64,000 nt of DNA from Actinopolyspora lacussalsi subsp. righensis (GTDB lineage: Bacteria > Actinomycetota > Actinomycetes > Mycobacteriales > Pseudonocardiaceae): positions 1 through 64,000 of the forward strand of contig NZ_FPAT01000012.1 in NCBI RefSeq assembly GCF_900116555.1, read 5' to 3'. The translations under genes and the position numbers were made by a program. This document shows, in pieces, positions 49,610-59,290 of the stretch. Within the stretch, counting starts at the first letter, position 1; every line of letters starts with the position of its first letter. The notes beneath the pieces are model-generated. The model was given only the letters and a program-made list of their open reading frames with translations. It made no database searches and had not been told where the DNA came from.

Positions 49610-51973
49610 GTGAGTTCAACGGGACGCGACCGTGCGTACGGGGCGGACGGCGGGAACCGGCTGCTCGACAGGGTGCTGGCGGGCACACCCCCCGAGCGGT
49701 CCCCGGTACGCCACGTCGAACACCTCGCCGAACGCCCCGCCCGGCACGGCGAATGGCCGGACTGGGCACCGGACCGGCTGGTGGCCGCGCTGCGTGCCCG
49801 AGGGACGGAGCGACCCTGGCTCCATCAACTGCGAGCGGCGGAACTCGCGCACGGCGGGGAGAACGTCGTGGTCGCCACGGGCACGGCCTCGGGCAAGTCG
49901 CTGGCCTACCAGCTTCCGGTGCTGACCCGGTTGGAGCTCGACAGCCGTGCCACCGCCCTGTACATCTCGCCCACCAAGGCACTCGGAACCGACCAGCTGC
50001 GTTCGGTCGCGGGGCTCGACCTGCCGGGGGGACGGCCCGCCACCTACGACGGTGACACCCCCAACACGGAGCGGGACTGGGTACGGGCACACGCCAGATG
50101 GGTGTTCACCAATCCGGACATGCTGCACCACGGAATACTGCCCCGACACTCGCGCTGGTCCCGGTTCTTCCGGAACCTGAGCTACATCGTGGTCGACGAA
50201 TGCCACACCTATCGGGGCGTTTTCGGCTCCCACATCGCGCTGCTGCTGCGCAGGCTGCGCCGTGTCGCGGAGCACTACGGAGCCGCCCCCGTCTTCGTGC
50301 TCGCCTCCGCCACCGTCGCCGAACCCGCCGAACTGGGCGGCACCCTGACCGGCCGGACCTGTCACGCGGTCACCGAGGACGGCTCCCCGCGCGGCGGGCG
50401 CACCGTGGTGCTGTGGGAACCACCGCTGCTGGAGGAGGTAACCGGGGAGAACGGGGCACCGGTCCGACGCTCCGCCGGGGCGGAGACCGCACGGATCATG
50501 AGCGACCTGGTGATCGAGTCGGCCCGTTGCCTGGCGTTCGTACGCTCCCGCGCGGGGGCCGAACTCGCGGCGCTGGGGGCGCGGCGCTCCCTGCGGGAAG
50601 TGGCACCGGAGCTGGCGAGCAGGGTGGCCGCCTACCGCGGCGGCTACCTGCCGGAACAACGCAGGGAACTGGAGCACGAACTTCACTCGGGCGAGTTACG
50701 TGCGCTGGCGACCACCAACGCCCTGGAGCTCGGGGTAGACATCTCCGGGCTGGACGCGGTGGTCATCGCGGGCTACCCGGGAACCCTGGCCTCGCTGTGG
50801 CAGCAGGCGGGCCGCGCCGGTCGCGAGGGTGACGGAGCGCTGGTCGTTTTCGTGGCCAGGGACGACCCGCTGGACACCTACCTCGCCCACAACCCGGAGG
50901 CGGTTTTCGATCGCCCGGTGGAGGCCACGGTGCTGGATCCGGGCAATCCCCACCTGCTGCGACCGCACCTCGCCTGCGCCGCGGCCGAACTACCGCTGGA
51001 CGAACGGGCGCTGGAGGAGTTCGGCGGCGAGACGGCGCGGGAGAACGTGACGCGACTGACCGAGGCCGGCGAACTCCGCGCTCGCCGGAACGGGTGGTAC
51101 TGGACGGCACGGCAACCACCGCACCACTCGGTGGAACTGCGCGGCTCCGGTGGGCAACAGACAGCCGTGGTGGAGAGCGACTCCGGCAGGCTGCTGGGAA
51201 CGGTGGATCCGGAATCGACCCACGGCCTCGTCCACCCGGGAGCCGTCTACCTGCACCAGGGCGAATCGTTCGTGGTGGACGAACTGGACCTCGACGAGGG
51301 AATCGCACTGGTCCACGCCGAGGATCCGGAGTGGAACACCTCACCGCGCGAGGAAACCGACATCGCGGTGCTTCGCACCCTGCGGCAGCTGCGGACGTCG
51401 AACGGACTGTCGATCAACCTCGGCGAGGTGGAGGTCACCTCCAGGGTGACCGGGTATCTGCGCAGGCTCCCCAGCGGAGAAGTGCTGGATCAGCTGCCAC
51501 TCGACCTCCCCGAACGAACGCTGGCCACACGAGCGGTGTGGTACAGCCTCGACGAGGAACTGCTGGTGGGCAGCGCGCCGGGGGGCGCCGGGCTGGATCC
51601 GGCGCGCATCCCCGGCGCGCTGCATGCTGCCGAGCACGCGGCGATCGGCCTGCTACCGCTGTTCGCGACCTGTGACCGGTGGGACATCGGCGGGGTGTCC
51701 ACCGCGCTGCATCCGAACACCGGGGAGCCGACGGTGTTCGTCCACGACGGACACCCGGGGGGTGCCGGGTTCGCCGATCGCGGTTTCGCAGCGCTGTTCC
51801 CGTGGTTGGCCGCCACGCGGGAGGCGATCGTGGCCTGCGACTGCTCGGCCGGCTGCCCGTCCTGCGTTCAGTCACCGAAGTGCGGCAACGGCAACGAACC
51901 GCTGGACAAGGCGGGGGCAGTGGCGGTACTGGACGTGCTGCTGGCCGAACGGACCGATGCCGCACCGGCTTGA
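49610..51973 (+). CDS. DEAD/DEAH-box helicase with DUF1998 C-terminus (TIGR03817/Hrq1-MrfA type)
   Basis: A 787-residue superfamily 2 helicase. GTG at 49610 has GAGG seven bases upstream. Motif I is ATGTASGKS, motif Ia SPTKALGTDQ, motif II VVDECHTYRG (DECH), motif III ASAT, and motif VI QQAGRAGREG. The DUF1998 end carries four cysteines in CDCSAGCPSCVQSPKC, matching the zinc site of MrfA/Hrq1 DNA-repair helicases. It is the gene named helicase/secretion-neighbourhood helicase because it accompanies the Tad genes in actinobacteria (Rv3649 in M. tuberculosis). It is plus strand, divergent from hppA. Confidence 0.93.
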   Translation: MSSTGRDRAYGADGGNRLLDRVLAGTPPERSPVRHVEHLAERPARHGEWPDWAPDRLVAALRARGTERPWLHQLRAAELAHGGENVVVATGTASGKSLAYQLPVLTRLELDSRATALYISPTKALGTDQLRSVAGLDLPGGRPATYDGDTPNTERDWVRAHARWVFTNPDMLHHGILPRHSRWSRFFRNLSYIVVDECHTYRGVFGSHIALLLRRLRRVAEHYGAAPVFVLASATVAEPAELGGTLTGRTCHAVTEDGSPRGGRTVVLWEPPLLEEVTGENGAPVRRSAGAETARIMSDLVIESARCLAFVRSRAGAELAALGARRSLREVAPELASRVAAYRGGYLPEQRRELEHELHSGELRALATTNALELGVDISGLDAVVIAGYPGTLASLWQQAGRAGREGDGALVVFVARDDPLDTYLAHNPEAVFDRPVEATVLDPGNPHLLRPHLACAAAELPLDERALEEFGGETARENVTRLTEAGELRARRNGWYWTARQPPHHSVELRGSGGQQTAVVESDSGRLLGTVDPESTHGLVHPGAVYLHQGESFVVDELDLDEGIALVHAEDPEWNTSPREETDIAVLRTLRQLRTSNGLSINLGEVEVTSRVTGYLRRLPSGEVLDQLPLDLPERTLATRAVWYSLDEELLVGSAPGGAGLDPARIPGALHAAEHAAIGLLPLFATCDRWDIGGVSTALHPNTGEPTVFVHDGHPGGAGFADRGFAALFPWLAATREAIVACDCSAGCPSCVQSPKCGNGNEPLDKAGAVAVLDVLLAERTDAAPA

Positions 51974-52072
51974 GCGCCGGTACCGCCGGATTCTGTTGTG
52001 AAACTACCGGGTTCCGGGGCTGGTACCGAGGGAGTTTCCGCCACCGCACCCCGGTGAACCGAGGCGACGAGG

Positions 52073-52109
52073 CCTGTCAGCCCGTGGCGGCCCTGTCAGC
52101 CCGTGGCGG
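52073..52109. repeat. 19-bp tandem duplication at a gene end
   Basis: CCTGTCAGCCCGTGGCGG occurs at 52073-52090 and 52092-52109. The downstream (rightmost) copy supplies the last codons and the TGA of the primase/polymerase-like gene; the other lies directly past the stop. Confidence 0.75.
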
Positions 52110-52719
52110 TGAGCACCCGATCACCGTGGAGCCGGTGCAGTCCGGTGATCAGCGCGTCCTGGACGTGTGCCGGTTCGGGGAGCCGCCAACCGCAGAGCCG
52201 CGGCTTGACCCGCCAGTGCAGTACTCCGTTCGGGAAGGTCGAGGGCGGCAGCGGCAGCCAACTACCCGCCGCGTGCAGTCGCACGCCGTCCGCCGCTGCC
52301 AGCTCCTCGGACAACCGCTGACCGGCCTCGGTGAAGAAGTACCACCGGCCGTGAGGGGTGGCCGCGATCGGCGTGGGGGTTGCCAGCGCGCGCAGCGCGA
52401 TCGCGGCCCGACGTCCGAGGTCCGCGTTCACCTCGATCGCCTCGATCCCCTCCCCTGTGGCCAACAGCACGCTGTAGGGATGTGTCGTCCACCAGCCGGC
52501 GACGTCGTCGGCGTCGGCGCTCAGCAGCTCCCGCCAGTCGCGGCGCACCGGAAGCGGCCCCTGCCCGGTCTCATCGGTCGAACTCTCGCGGCCGACCCAT
52601 CCGTCGGCCGACGGGTAGGTCCCCGGAAACACCGGCCAGCCGTGCGAAGCCAGTTCGAGGACCTGCACCCGCAGCTCGATCCGGAAGGCATTGCGCCAAC
52701 CTTCCGCCGCCAAATCCAT
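52096..52719 (-). CDS. Bifunctional primase/polymerase N-terminal-domain-like protein
   Basis: A 207-residue protein. The phrases VLELASHGWPVFPGTYPS, ADDVAGWWTTHPYSVLLATGEG, IEVNADLGRRAAIALRAL and TPHGRWYFFTEAG follow the fold pattern of the prim-pol (AEP-like) domain seen in many small actinobacterial proteins. The usual catalytic DxD is replaced by EVNADLG, so activity is doubtful. No helicase or plasmid genes are attached to it. It is convergent with the helicase gene. Confidence 0.72.
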   Translation of the reverse strand: MDLAAEGWRNAFRIELRVQVLELASHGWPVFPGTYPSADGWVGRESSTDETGQGPLPVRRDWRELLSADADDVAGWWTTHPYSVLLATGEGIEAIEVNADLGRRAAIALRALATPTPIAATPHGRWYFFTEAGQRLSEELAAADGVRLHAAGSWLPLPPSTFPNGVLHWRVKPRLCGWRLPEPAHVQDALITGLHRLHGDRVLTATG

Positions 52720-53116
52720 TTCTTACGCCTCCTTGTTCCGCGCTGGTACCTCCAAATAACGGCAAGCGAAGGCGTTTCGTACACCCCCGCGTCGACGACC
52801 GGTCACCGCAGGGCGACGAGCGTGATCCGGATAACAGAGCGGCCGAACTCACAGCGGTAACGAGTGGTCCCACCGCTACCACTCGTCGCGTGACGAGCGG
52901 TCTTCCACGGAGTGGACTTTCCGGGCGAAGCCGGACGAACCACATCCGAACGACACGTTTGAATTCCACTGTGGACTTCGTATTCGGCTCGGCCGGTTCT
53001 GCCGGCTCTCCGTCCGGTTCGACGACGTACTCGCGGAGCGAGAACTCACGCCGGAGCTCGCAGCAGGAACCAGCCGCCGGAGCCAGTACCGCGAACGAGG
53101 ACGCACGGGGCTTCGA
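52720..53116. other. Intergenic region between the primase-like gene and the Tad cluster
   Basis: About 400 bp with no supported gene. Frames read in both directions but lack starts with ribosome-binding sites and coding-like third positions. It contains the promoter of the primase-like gene and the end of the Tad transcript. Confidence 0.4.
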
Positions 53117-53506
53117 TCAGCCCCGCCGATCGTCGACCGGCCCGGCCATCGCCCGCCCGGTCACGCGCCCGGTCCCCGGTGGTGCCACCGGGGCCTCCAG
53201 TTCGGTGCGAACCCGTACCCGCCCACCGTCCATCAGGCATTCGGTCAGCGTGACGTTCATCCGCCGTGCGACCTCCCCCGCGCGGGAACAGGCATCGTGC
53301 CGCCCTTCGTGGCTGTGTGCCGCCGCTGCCAGGGCCGCCAGGTCGGCCGCGCCACGCACCCGATGACCCGCGACGAGCGCCGCACCGAACTGGACCCCGA
53401 TCCAGCACGCCGCGAGTACCGCCAGGGTCAGCACCGCGGCCGGGACCGTGGCGCTGCCCCGGTCAGCCGAGTCACCGCCGGTCCCAGCACGTCCCGCCGA
53501 ACTCAT
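53117..53506 (-). CDS. TadE/G-like pseudopilin, Rv3654c type
   Basis: A 129-residue protein. The ATG at 53506 overlaps the stop of the upstream tadE as ATGA. After a short Gly/Ser lead, DRGSATVPAAVLTLAVLAAC resembles the TadE N-terminal hydrophobic helix with its preceding processing-type Glu/Gly-Ser pattern. A small Cys-containing soluble domain follows (AHSHEGRHDACSRA, TLTECLMDGGRVRVR). It corresponds to the last gene of the helicase/secretion-neighbourhood cluster (TIGR03816). It is expected in the cell envelope as a minor component of the Tad apparatus. Confidence 0.85.
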   Translation of the reverse strand: MSSAGRAGTGGDSADRGSATVPAAVLTLAVLAACWIGVQFGAALVAGHRVRGAADLAALAAAAHSHEGRHDACSRAGEVARRMNVTLTECLMDGGRVRVRTELEAPVAPPGTGRVTGRAMAGPVDDRRG

Positions 53507-53958
53507 CCGGGAGCCCCCGGAGTGCCGCCGGGGACGTCGCGCTGCCCGGTTTCCGGGATGTCCGCCCCCGCGACGCCGGGTTCGAGCGCCGCGTGCGCAC
53601 GAGCGCGCAACCGGAGTGGCAGGATCTCCCCGAGCGGCCGGACGCCGACGGTGACCATCACGTATCCGTTCGTGACGGTGGTGTGGTGCCACGCGTTGTC
53701 CGGGGCCACGCGTTCCACGGCTCGTTCCGCGCGGACAACGTCCCCGCGGGCACGCAACCTGGCCGCCTCGACAGCGGCATCGGTGCAGCGGAGCTGGAGG
53801 AAAACGGCCGTGATCGCACCCAGCACCAGCAGGAAAACGGCCACCACCGAACAGATTCCCAGCGCGGCCTCCACGGTCACGCTTCCGGAATCGGGATCGG
53901 GTTCGGGGTCGGTGTCGCCTCCCGCACGCACCGCCCCGCCCGAAGCACCGCCGGTCAA
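53503..53958 (-). CDS. TadE-family minor pilin
   Basis: A 151-residue protein. The start is probably TTG at 53958, overlapping the pilin gene's stop as TTGA; GTG at 53931 is the alternative. After an Asp/Pro-rich lead, SGSVTVEAALGICSVVAVFLL shows the TadE signature: Glu at position 5 of the mature helix, then a long hydrophobic segment. The soluble part has RCTDAAVEAARLRARGD, typical of TadE. It forms part of the type IVc pilus tip or base. Equivalent to Rv3655c. Confidence 0.87.
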   Translation of the reverse strand: MTGGASGGAVRAGGDTDPEPDPDSGSVTVEAALGICSVVAVFLLVLGAITAVFLQLRCTDAAVEAARLRARGDVVRAERAVERVAPDNAWHHTTVTNGYVMVTVGVRPLGEILPLRLRARAHAALEPGVAGADIPETGQRDVPGGTPGAPG

Positions 53959-54203
53959 CGCGACTGCCCCGACAGCGCCTGCCGCAGCAGCGAGGTCAGC
54001 GCTTCGGTAACGAAATCACTGGTCACCAGCATGTACAGCACCGAGGCGAAAGCGGCCGCCGTCAACGTGCCGATCGCGTACTCGGCCGTGCTCATGCCGG
54101 ACTCCCCGCGCAGCACGAGCCGGAGACACCGGAGGAGTCCGTCCGGAATCCTCCGGAGTGACCCCCCGTGGAGATACTGGTACGTCCGTCGAATTCGTGT
54201 CAT
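53955..54203 (-). CDS. DUF4244 Flp-like pilin
   Basis: An 82-residue protein with ATG at 54203 and GGAG seven bases upstream. The core GESGMSTAEYAIGTLTAAAF is a prepilin processing site and hydrophobic helix like that of Flp pilins and mycobacterial Rv3656c; Glu five residues into the mature helix is present. The 40 residues before the site are unusually long and basic. It lies 148 bp downstream of tadC and is overlapped by tadE. It is the likely main structural subunit of the pilus. No prepilin peptidase gene is in the window. Confidence 0.85.
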   Translation of the reverse strand: MTRIRRTYQYLHGGSLRRIPDGLLRCLRLVLRGESGMSTAEYAIGTLTAAAFASVLYMLVTSDFVTEALTSLLRQALSGQSR

Positions 54204-54351
54204 GTTCTCACTCCGTTCGTCGAACATCGGTGGTTTTCGGTAACCAGGGGGCGAGTCCTCCGAGTGCTCGGTCCGCCTGAACCGAGCGGTGCGTTCGAGC
54301 GGGTTCCGCCCCGGGCTCCCGGTTCGTCCTGCCGCCGGGCGACGCGCCCGC

Positions 54352-55167
54352 TCACCAGTGGCCCTGGAGCCGTTGGACCATCCCCAGCACGATCGGCAGC
54401 ACACCGAGGCAGAAGAACGACGGCAGAAAACACAGCCCCAGCGGTGCCGTCACCCGGACCGCCACTCGCTCCGCATCGGCCATCGCCCTCTCCCGCGCGA
54501 CTGCTCGCTGCCGGACGGCGATCTGCTCGGCTACTCGCGCCAGGCCGCTGCCGCTGCCCGCGCTGCGACGGGCCGCCCTCGCGAGTTCGGCGGTCTCCGG
54601 CCGCGTCACGGCGGATTCCCAGGCGGTGTCCGGATCGGCCCCGAGCGCGAGCGCTCGCGAAACCTCGCGGAGTCCGTCGGCCGCTGAGGTGTCGAACTCG
54701 GTTGCCATCTCGTGCAGCAGGGCTGTCGGCGGCAGCCCCGCCCGCAGTCCCGCGGCCAACAGTTCACAGCCCGCTGCCACTCGAGTCGGCGGAGTCGGTG
54801 ACGGCCTCCTCCCACGAACCAGTGCGAGGTGGCAGCCCCGAGCCGATACCGCACCAGCGCCGAGTGCCAAGGTCAGGGCCGCGGAGGGACCGTGCGACCC
54901 CAGCAGCACGACGACCGTGCCGAGCCCTACGGTCGAGCCGAGTGCGGCCGGGAGGAACATCTGCCGCGACACCGAGGTACGCAGCACATGAACGACTTTC
55001 ACGCGTCCGGCACCCGACGCGTGGGACACGTCGCGTGTGCTGCCCGCGCGGCGCGCGGGCAGCACACCACGCAACCTCCGAGCGGCGGCCCGGTCGCCCA
55101 ACAGCAGCAGAGCCGCGGTCACCATCGGCAGTACCGGCGGGTCGAGCACCGAGGAGGCCGTGGTCAC
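54352..55167 (-). CDS. tadC: TadC-like type II/IV secretion F-domain protein
   Basis: A 271-residue inner-membrane platform protein. GTG at 55167 overlaps the tadB stop as GTGA. Hydrophobic segments lie near residues 10-24, 72-105 and 245-268. The T2SS-F domain between them carries LLAAGLRAGLPPTALLHEMA and AARRSAGSGSGLARVAEQIA. Equivalent to Rv3657c. It should partner TadB at the base of the Tad pilus and couple to the TadA ATPase. Confidence 0.88.
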   Translation of the reverse strand: MTTASSVLDPPVLPMVTAALLLLGDRAAARRLRGVLPARRAGSTRDVSHASGAGRVKVVHVLRTSVSRQMFLPAALGSTVGLGTVVVLLGSHGPSAALTLALGAGAVSARGCHLALVRGRRPSPTPPTRVAAGCELLAAGLRAGLPPTALLHEMATEFDTSAADGLREVSRALALGADPDTAWESAVTRPETAELARAARRSAGSGSGLARVAEQIAVRQRAVARERAMADAERVAVRVTAPLGLCFLPSFFCLGVLPIVLGMVQRLQGHW

Positions 55168-56006
55168 TGACGCACTCCGCTACCGGTCAGTCGTTGCACC
55201 CACAGCACACCGACGCACAGCAAACCGGTTCCCGACAGCAGCAGGACGTGTCCGAGCGGGTCCGTCGTGAGCACGCCCAGGGCATCGGCCCCGCTGGCCT
55301 GCCCGAGCGCGAGTCCGAGCACGGGTAGAGCGATCAACACCGCGGCGGTGGCACGTGCCCCGGCCAGCTTGGCTCCGACGTCCCGCTCGGCCCGGAGCCG
55401 GTGCTCCAGATCCGTCCGCGCGGTTTCGAGCAACCGCGCCAGCGGGATGCCGTATCGCTCGGCGAGTCGCCAGCGACGCGCTATCCGGGCGGCATCCCGA
55501 TGTACCTCGGTGGGCAGCGATCCGGTTCCGAACTCCCGCTCGGGGAGACCTCCCAGGCGCACCGTGGTCGCGAGGTCGGCGAAGAACCCGCTCACCTCGG
55601 TTGTGCTGTCGGCGGCGGCACTCTCGGCGGCGGCACCGGGATGCGTTCCCACCTCCAGTTCACCCACCAGCACCCGCAGTCCCGCTACCAGCGCTTCCAG
55701 CACCCGCAGTCTGCGTGCGGAACGCGCACGCCACCTGCGGTGTCGCTCGCCGATCGAGACCAGCAGCACGACGACGAGGGTCACCGTGACGTCCGCGAAC
55801 GACACGAGCAGCACAACGCAGCCGAGGCCGAGAACGGGTACGACCGGCCGAGGCCACGAACGCGGAGCGGAACCGGCCGGACCACGCAGCAGCGCCAGTC
55901 TGTTCGCGGCCACTCGATCGGGCCAACCGAGCAGCAGCGCCGCCGACGCGAGCACCACGGACAGCGGAACCGCCGGTGTCCCCTGGGCATGTGGCGTCGT
56001 CAGCAT
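55164..56006 (-). CDS. tadB: TadB-like type II/IV secretion F-domain protein
   Basis: A 280-residue inner-membrane protein. ATG at 56006 has GGAGCGG upstream and overlaps the tadA end by 7 bp. Helices lie near 15-30, 55-85 and 225-275. The cytosolic F-domain has LVAGLRVLVGELEVGTHPGAAA and WRLAERYGIPLARLLETARTDLE, a TadB-like pattern. Equivalent to Rv3658c. Confidence 0.9.
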   Translation of the reverse strand: MLTTPHAQGTPAVPLSVVLASAALLLGWPDRVAANRLALLRGPAGSAPRSWPRPVVPVLGLGCVVLLVSFADVTVTLVVVLLVSIGERHRRWRARSARRLRVLEALVAGLRVLVGELEVGTHPGAAAESAAADSTTEVSGFFADLATTVRLGGLPEREFGTGSLPTEVHRDAARIARRWRLAERYGIPLARLLETARTDLEHRLRAERDVGAKLAGARATAAVLIALPVLGLALGQASGADALGVLTTDPLGHVLLLSGTGLLCVGVLWVQRLTGSGVRQ

Positions 56007-57229
56007 TCGGCCCGCTCCGCTCCCGCCGCGAGCATGTCCAGCAGCTGTCGACGCCCCGCTCCCCAACCGGACTCGATTTCCCACGCCGGCCGCACCCGGG
56101 CTTCCGAACCGACCCGGTGCAGCACCCCTACCCCCGCGAGGTGCCTACCCCTGCGGGCGGTACGGCGCATGTGCAGCACCACCCGGATCGCGGCGGCGAG
56201 TTGGCTGTGCAGCGCGCGACGCCCCATACCGCCCTGCGCTCCGAGAGCCTCCAACCGTGCCGGGACCTCCGCGGGCGAGTTGGCGTGCACCGTTCCGGCA
56301 CCGCCCTCGTGACCGGTGTTGAGACAGTCGAGCAGCTCCCGGATCTCGGCACCGCGCGCTTCTCCGACCACTATCCGGTCCGGTCGCATGCGCAACGCCT
56401 GCCGCACGAGTTCGTTCATCCGTATCTGTCCGCTGCCCTCGATGTTGGGAGGCCGCGCCACCAGCCGGACCACGTGAGGGTGCACCGGGTTGAGTTCCCG
56501 CGCCTCCTCCACGCACACGATGCGCTCGGTGTCGGGCACCTCCCCCAGCAGCGCGCCGAGCAGTGTCGTCTTACCGGAGCCGGTACTTCCCGTGACCAGA
56601 AAAGCCGGGCGTGCGGCCACTATCGAGCGCAGCAACGACCAGGTGTCGGAGTCGAACGCCGAGAGCCGCCACAGACTCGCCAGGTCGTGCACCGCCGGCC
56701 GCAGAATCCGCAGCGAGACGCACGTTCCGTCCGCGGCCACGGGGGCGAGTACCGCGTGCAACCGCACCGTGGTGCCCGCCGTGCTCTCGGGCAACCACCC
56801 GTCGACCCAGGGTTGGGCGTCGTCCAGTCTGCGGCCCGCGGCCAGGGCCAGTCGCTGGGCGAGCCTGCGCACCTCCTCCTCGCTCGTGAAGCTCACCCCG
56901 GCACGTTCCAAGCCGGCGCCCCGGTCCACCCACACATCGTCGGGACCGCTCACCAGAACGTCGGTGACATCGGAACGCCGCAGTAACGACTCCAGTGGTC
57001 CGGCTCCCAGGAACTCGCGGTGCAGCCGGCGGATCGTGCGGAGAACCTCGCCGTCACCGAGCGGAGCTCCGCTCTCCTCACGTACGGCGGCGGCTATGGC
57101 GTGGGCGGTGAGGTCGCTCCCCTCGGAGACCAGACGTGCCCGTACCCGGTTCACGAGATTCTCGTCCACCCGCTCGGAGCAGGGCGTGTGCGACTCCGCG
57201 GTGGAGCCTCGCTCGGTGGACAGCCGCAT
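56000..57229 (-). CDS. tadA: TadA-like pilus assembly ATPase
   Basis: A 409-residue secretion ATPase of the VirB11/TadA class (TIGR03819, Rv3659c). ATG at 57229 is preferred, with AGGTGGG upstream; a start 47 codons earlier is possible. An N-terminal helical domain (HREFLGAGPLESLLRRSDVTDVLVSGPD) precedes the hexameric motor. Motor motifs are Walker A VTGSTGSGKTT, the Asp box with VCVEEARELNP, Walker B RIVVGEARGAE, and the His box GHEGGAGTVHANS. It leads the tadA-B-C-pilin-E cluster, all minus strand. Confidence 0.94.
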   Translation of the reverse strand: MRLSTERGSTAESHTPCSERVDENLVNRVRARLVSEGSDLTAHAIAAAVREESGAPLGDGEVLRTIRRLHREFLGAGPLESLLRRSDVTDVLVSGPDDVWVDRGAGLERAGVSFTSEEEVRRLAQRLALAAGRRLDDAQPWVDGWLPESTAGTTVRLHAVLAPVAADGTCVSLRILRPAVHDLASLWRLSAFDSDTWSLLRSIVAARPAFLVTGSTGSGKTTLLGALLGEVPDTERIVCVEEARELNPVHPHVVRLVARPPNIEGSGQIRMNELVRQALRMRPDRIVVGEARGAEIRELLDCLNTGHEGGAGTVHANSPAEVPARLEALGAQGGMGRRALHSQLAAAIRVVLHMRRTARRGRHLAGVGVLHRVGSEARVRPAWEIESGWGAGRRQLLDMLAAGAERAEC

Positions 57230-57736
57230 CGTTCCCACCTCAGTTCCGTCCGGCGGCCGGGAAAGCACCCGCACCGCGTCGTCGTCCGCACCGATCACAC
57301 TGCTCCGATCCGGGCTCGGCGCCAATCCCGAACCTCGCTTCCTGGGGAAAAGCGGGTCTGTTGTGGACAAGCGGCCGCCGAACAGCTGAGGGCGAGGAGT
57401 CGACCGGCGTAGGAGTCACCACTGTCGAACCGGCGGACACCGGGGCCGCGAAGCACGAGTCGCATGGCACCGTTAGGCCATTCGTGTTAGGACTCTTCAC
57501 GGCACACAGCGATGGCGAGCAACGAACTCCCGAAACACCGGTCCGAAGGGGTCGGCGAACACACATGTCCGGGAAGGAATGACGGGCGCTCGGTTCGGGT
57601 AACCGGCGACGGAGCCGGTGGTGAGGAATTCGGCCGCGGGCCGTGACAACCGAAGCCGGACTTCCGGGGCCTCGTGCCGTACCGACGGGGTCCACGCGGG
57701 GCCGGCGAAGCTCACACGAAAAGGGTGGGAGTCAAG
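57230..57736. other. Upstream region of tadA
   Basis: About 500 bp with the presumed tad promoter. No gene or clear hairpin is seen. In M. tuberculosis ssd directly precedes this point; here it does not. Confidence 0.4.
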
Positions 57737-57925
57737 TTGAACGAGCAGGAGTGGGAGACATCGGGCAACGACATCGCCACGCTGCTGACCCGTTACGGCG
57801 AGCTCGCCGCGACGCTGGAGGAAACCGAGGATCCGCGACTCGCCGCGATTCTCCGGCAACGGTTGGCGGAACTGGACGACACGATCGACGCGCTCTCATC
57901 CCGGATCCACCAGCCCGAGCACTGA
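57737..57925 (+). CDS. Small helical protein of unknown function
   Basis: A 62-residue protein. TTG at 57737 is chosen because GGGTGGGAG lies five bases upstream; GTG at 57725 is the alternative. The sequence is almost all amphipathic helix (ATLLTRYGELAATLEETEDP, then LAAILRQRLAELDDTIDALS), suggesting a coiled-coil hairpin or dimer. Acidic, with no membrane segment. Third-codon GC is high, supporting coding. It is convergent with 58042-58437 in the insert between tadA and ssd. Confidence 0.55.
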   Translation: MNEQEWETSGNDIATLLTRYGELAATLEETEDPRLAAILRQRLAELDDTIDALSSRIHQPEH

Positions 57926-58041
57926 AACATCGGCCCGTGGTCGCTAATCGAGCGCGAAACGCGGCGGTGAGACGGACCGGTGGGGTGGGGCGGAACCGCC
58001 GACCGATTGATCACGCCCCACCACCTGACCGAAGAGCTCGA

Positions 58042-58437
58042 TCAGGGATGCACTCCCAATATCGCCGCCGCGGTCTGCGCGGGCAACGACGGCTCCGATT
58101 CGTAGGTCTCCTCGTAGGTCTCCACTGCCGGCCTGCCACGCGGCTGCGGCGGCACCGGAGCGTCCGTCTCCTGCGCCCGCGCGGTGGCGAGCACACGTTG
58201 GATCTCACGCTCGGTCACTTCGTGTGCACGCGCACTCGCCGCGCTGACTTCCTCGGTAGACAGCATTCCCCTGGCAGCCGTATCGGCGAGCTCGGAACTG
58301 AACGCGGAGTGACGAGCCAACACTCTGGCGATCTGATCCACCATTTCGGAATCCACGGTTCCGGTAGCAGTACGAACAACACTCTCGGCGATCGTGACAT
58401 CCATGGGTCGCGGGCTGGAGCTGGAAGACTCGGACAC
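58042..58437 (-). CDS. Helical hypothetical protein
   Basis: A 131-residue protein. GTG at 58437 is supported by a strong AGGAGG nine bases upstream. After a Ser-rich lead, MDVTIAESVVRTATGTVDSE and MVDQIARVLARHSAFSSELA form amphipathic helices with regular Glu/Arg pairs. Near 85 is REIQRVLATARAQ, then a Pro/Gln/Glu linker and a short terminal helix (LPAQTAAAILGVHP). No known domain was recognised and there is no signal or membrane segment. It is one of two orphan genes between tadA and ssd. Confidence 0.65.
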   Translation of the reverse strand: MSESSSSSPRPMDVTIAESVVRTATGTVDSEMVDQIARVLARHSAFSSELADTAARGMLSTEEVSAASARAHEVTEREIQRVLATARAQETDAPVPPQPRGRPAVETYEETYESEPSLPAQTAAAILGVHP

Positions 58438-59290
58438 CGCGAACCTCCTCCCGACAACTGTCCGAAATAGTCGTGACCCCGGAAGGGATCCACGAGCATG
58501 TGACCACGGAACACGGCACCCCTCGTCGTATTCGCGGCCTTCGCGCAAGAACTCTTCGGCGAGTTTACCGGTATTGCCCCGAACTTTGCCGGATCAAATT
58601 CGACATCAACGAAAAAGAATCTTCCTCGAAGATCGAAAATCCTCGCCCCGGGAGCACGGCACACGAGAGCCCGGCACACGGGAGCGATGCCGCACCGATT
58701 CCTTCCATCGTGCGAACCGTCCCGAACGACGCTAAGGTAGCCGAAGAGACCACGAGACACGGATCAGCCTGGGGGAAACCGAGGAAAAGCAGGGAAAACA
58801 CCGTGACCGAGCACGGGGGACACTCCCGAGCACCGATGCTTGCTCACTCCGATACGGATCGGTGAGCGCGTTTCGCCGCGGGTACCGAGCATCGGCTCGT
58901 GGCGAGTCCTTCCCCTTGGGAGAACCGCTTCCGACCCTGGGGAGAGCCGGATGCCGAAAGCGGGAATCACCCGAGCAGTCGAGCCCCCGGAGTGCCGGGC
59001 GCACCACGAAATCGGCGACATCGCCGGATTGGGACGGACTCGCGACCACGCTCGTGCCGAATTTCGGCACCGGAAGCGATCACGGTGTTCCACGGCCGGG
59101 TATCCGAATCGCAACCGAAAAGAAGCACGATTTTGACCGGACGCTTCGATGATCTTTCCGCGTCCACACGAGGCAAGAACACCGAAAAACCGAACACGAA
59201 ACGTAAAAAGGTGTTCGAAGTCTCGTGCTACAGAGTCGGAGGGCCATCCCCGCCGGTACCACCGCGAGCGAGCCGAATCGGGGAACGGCC
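58438..59290. other. Non-coding stretch before ssd end
   Basis: About 850 bp without a supported gene. A bulged inverted repeat (GCTCACTCCGAT with ATCGGTGAGC) lies at 58840-58865. Short frames on both strands lack good starts and codon bias. Composition becomes less GC-rich near 58560-58640 and 59100-59220. Confidence 0.4.
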
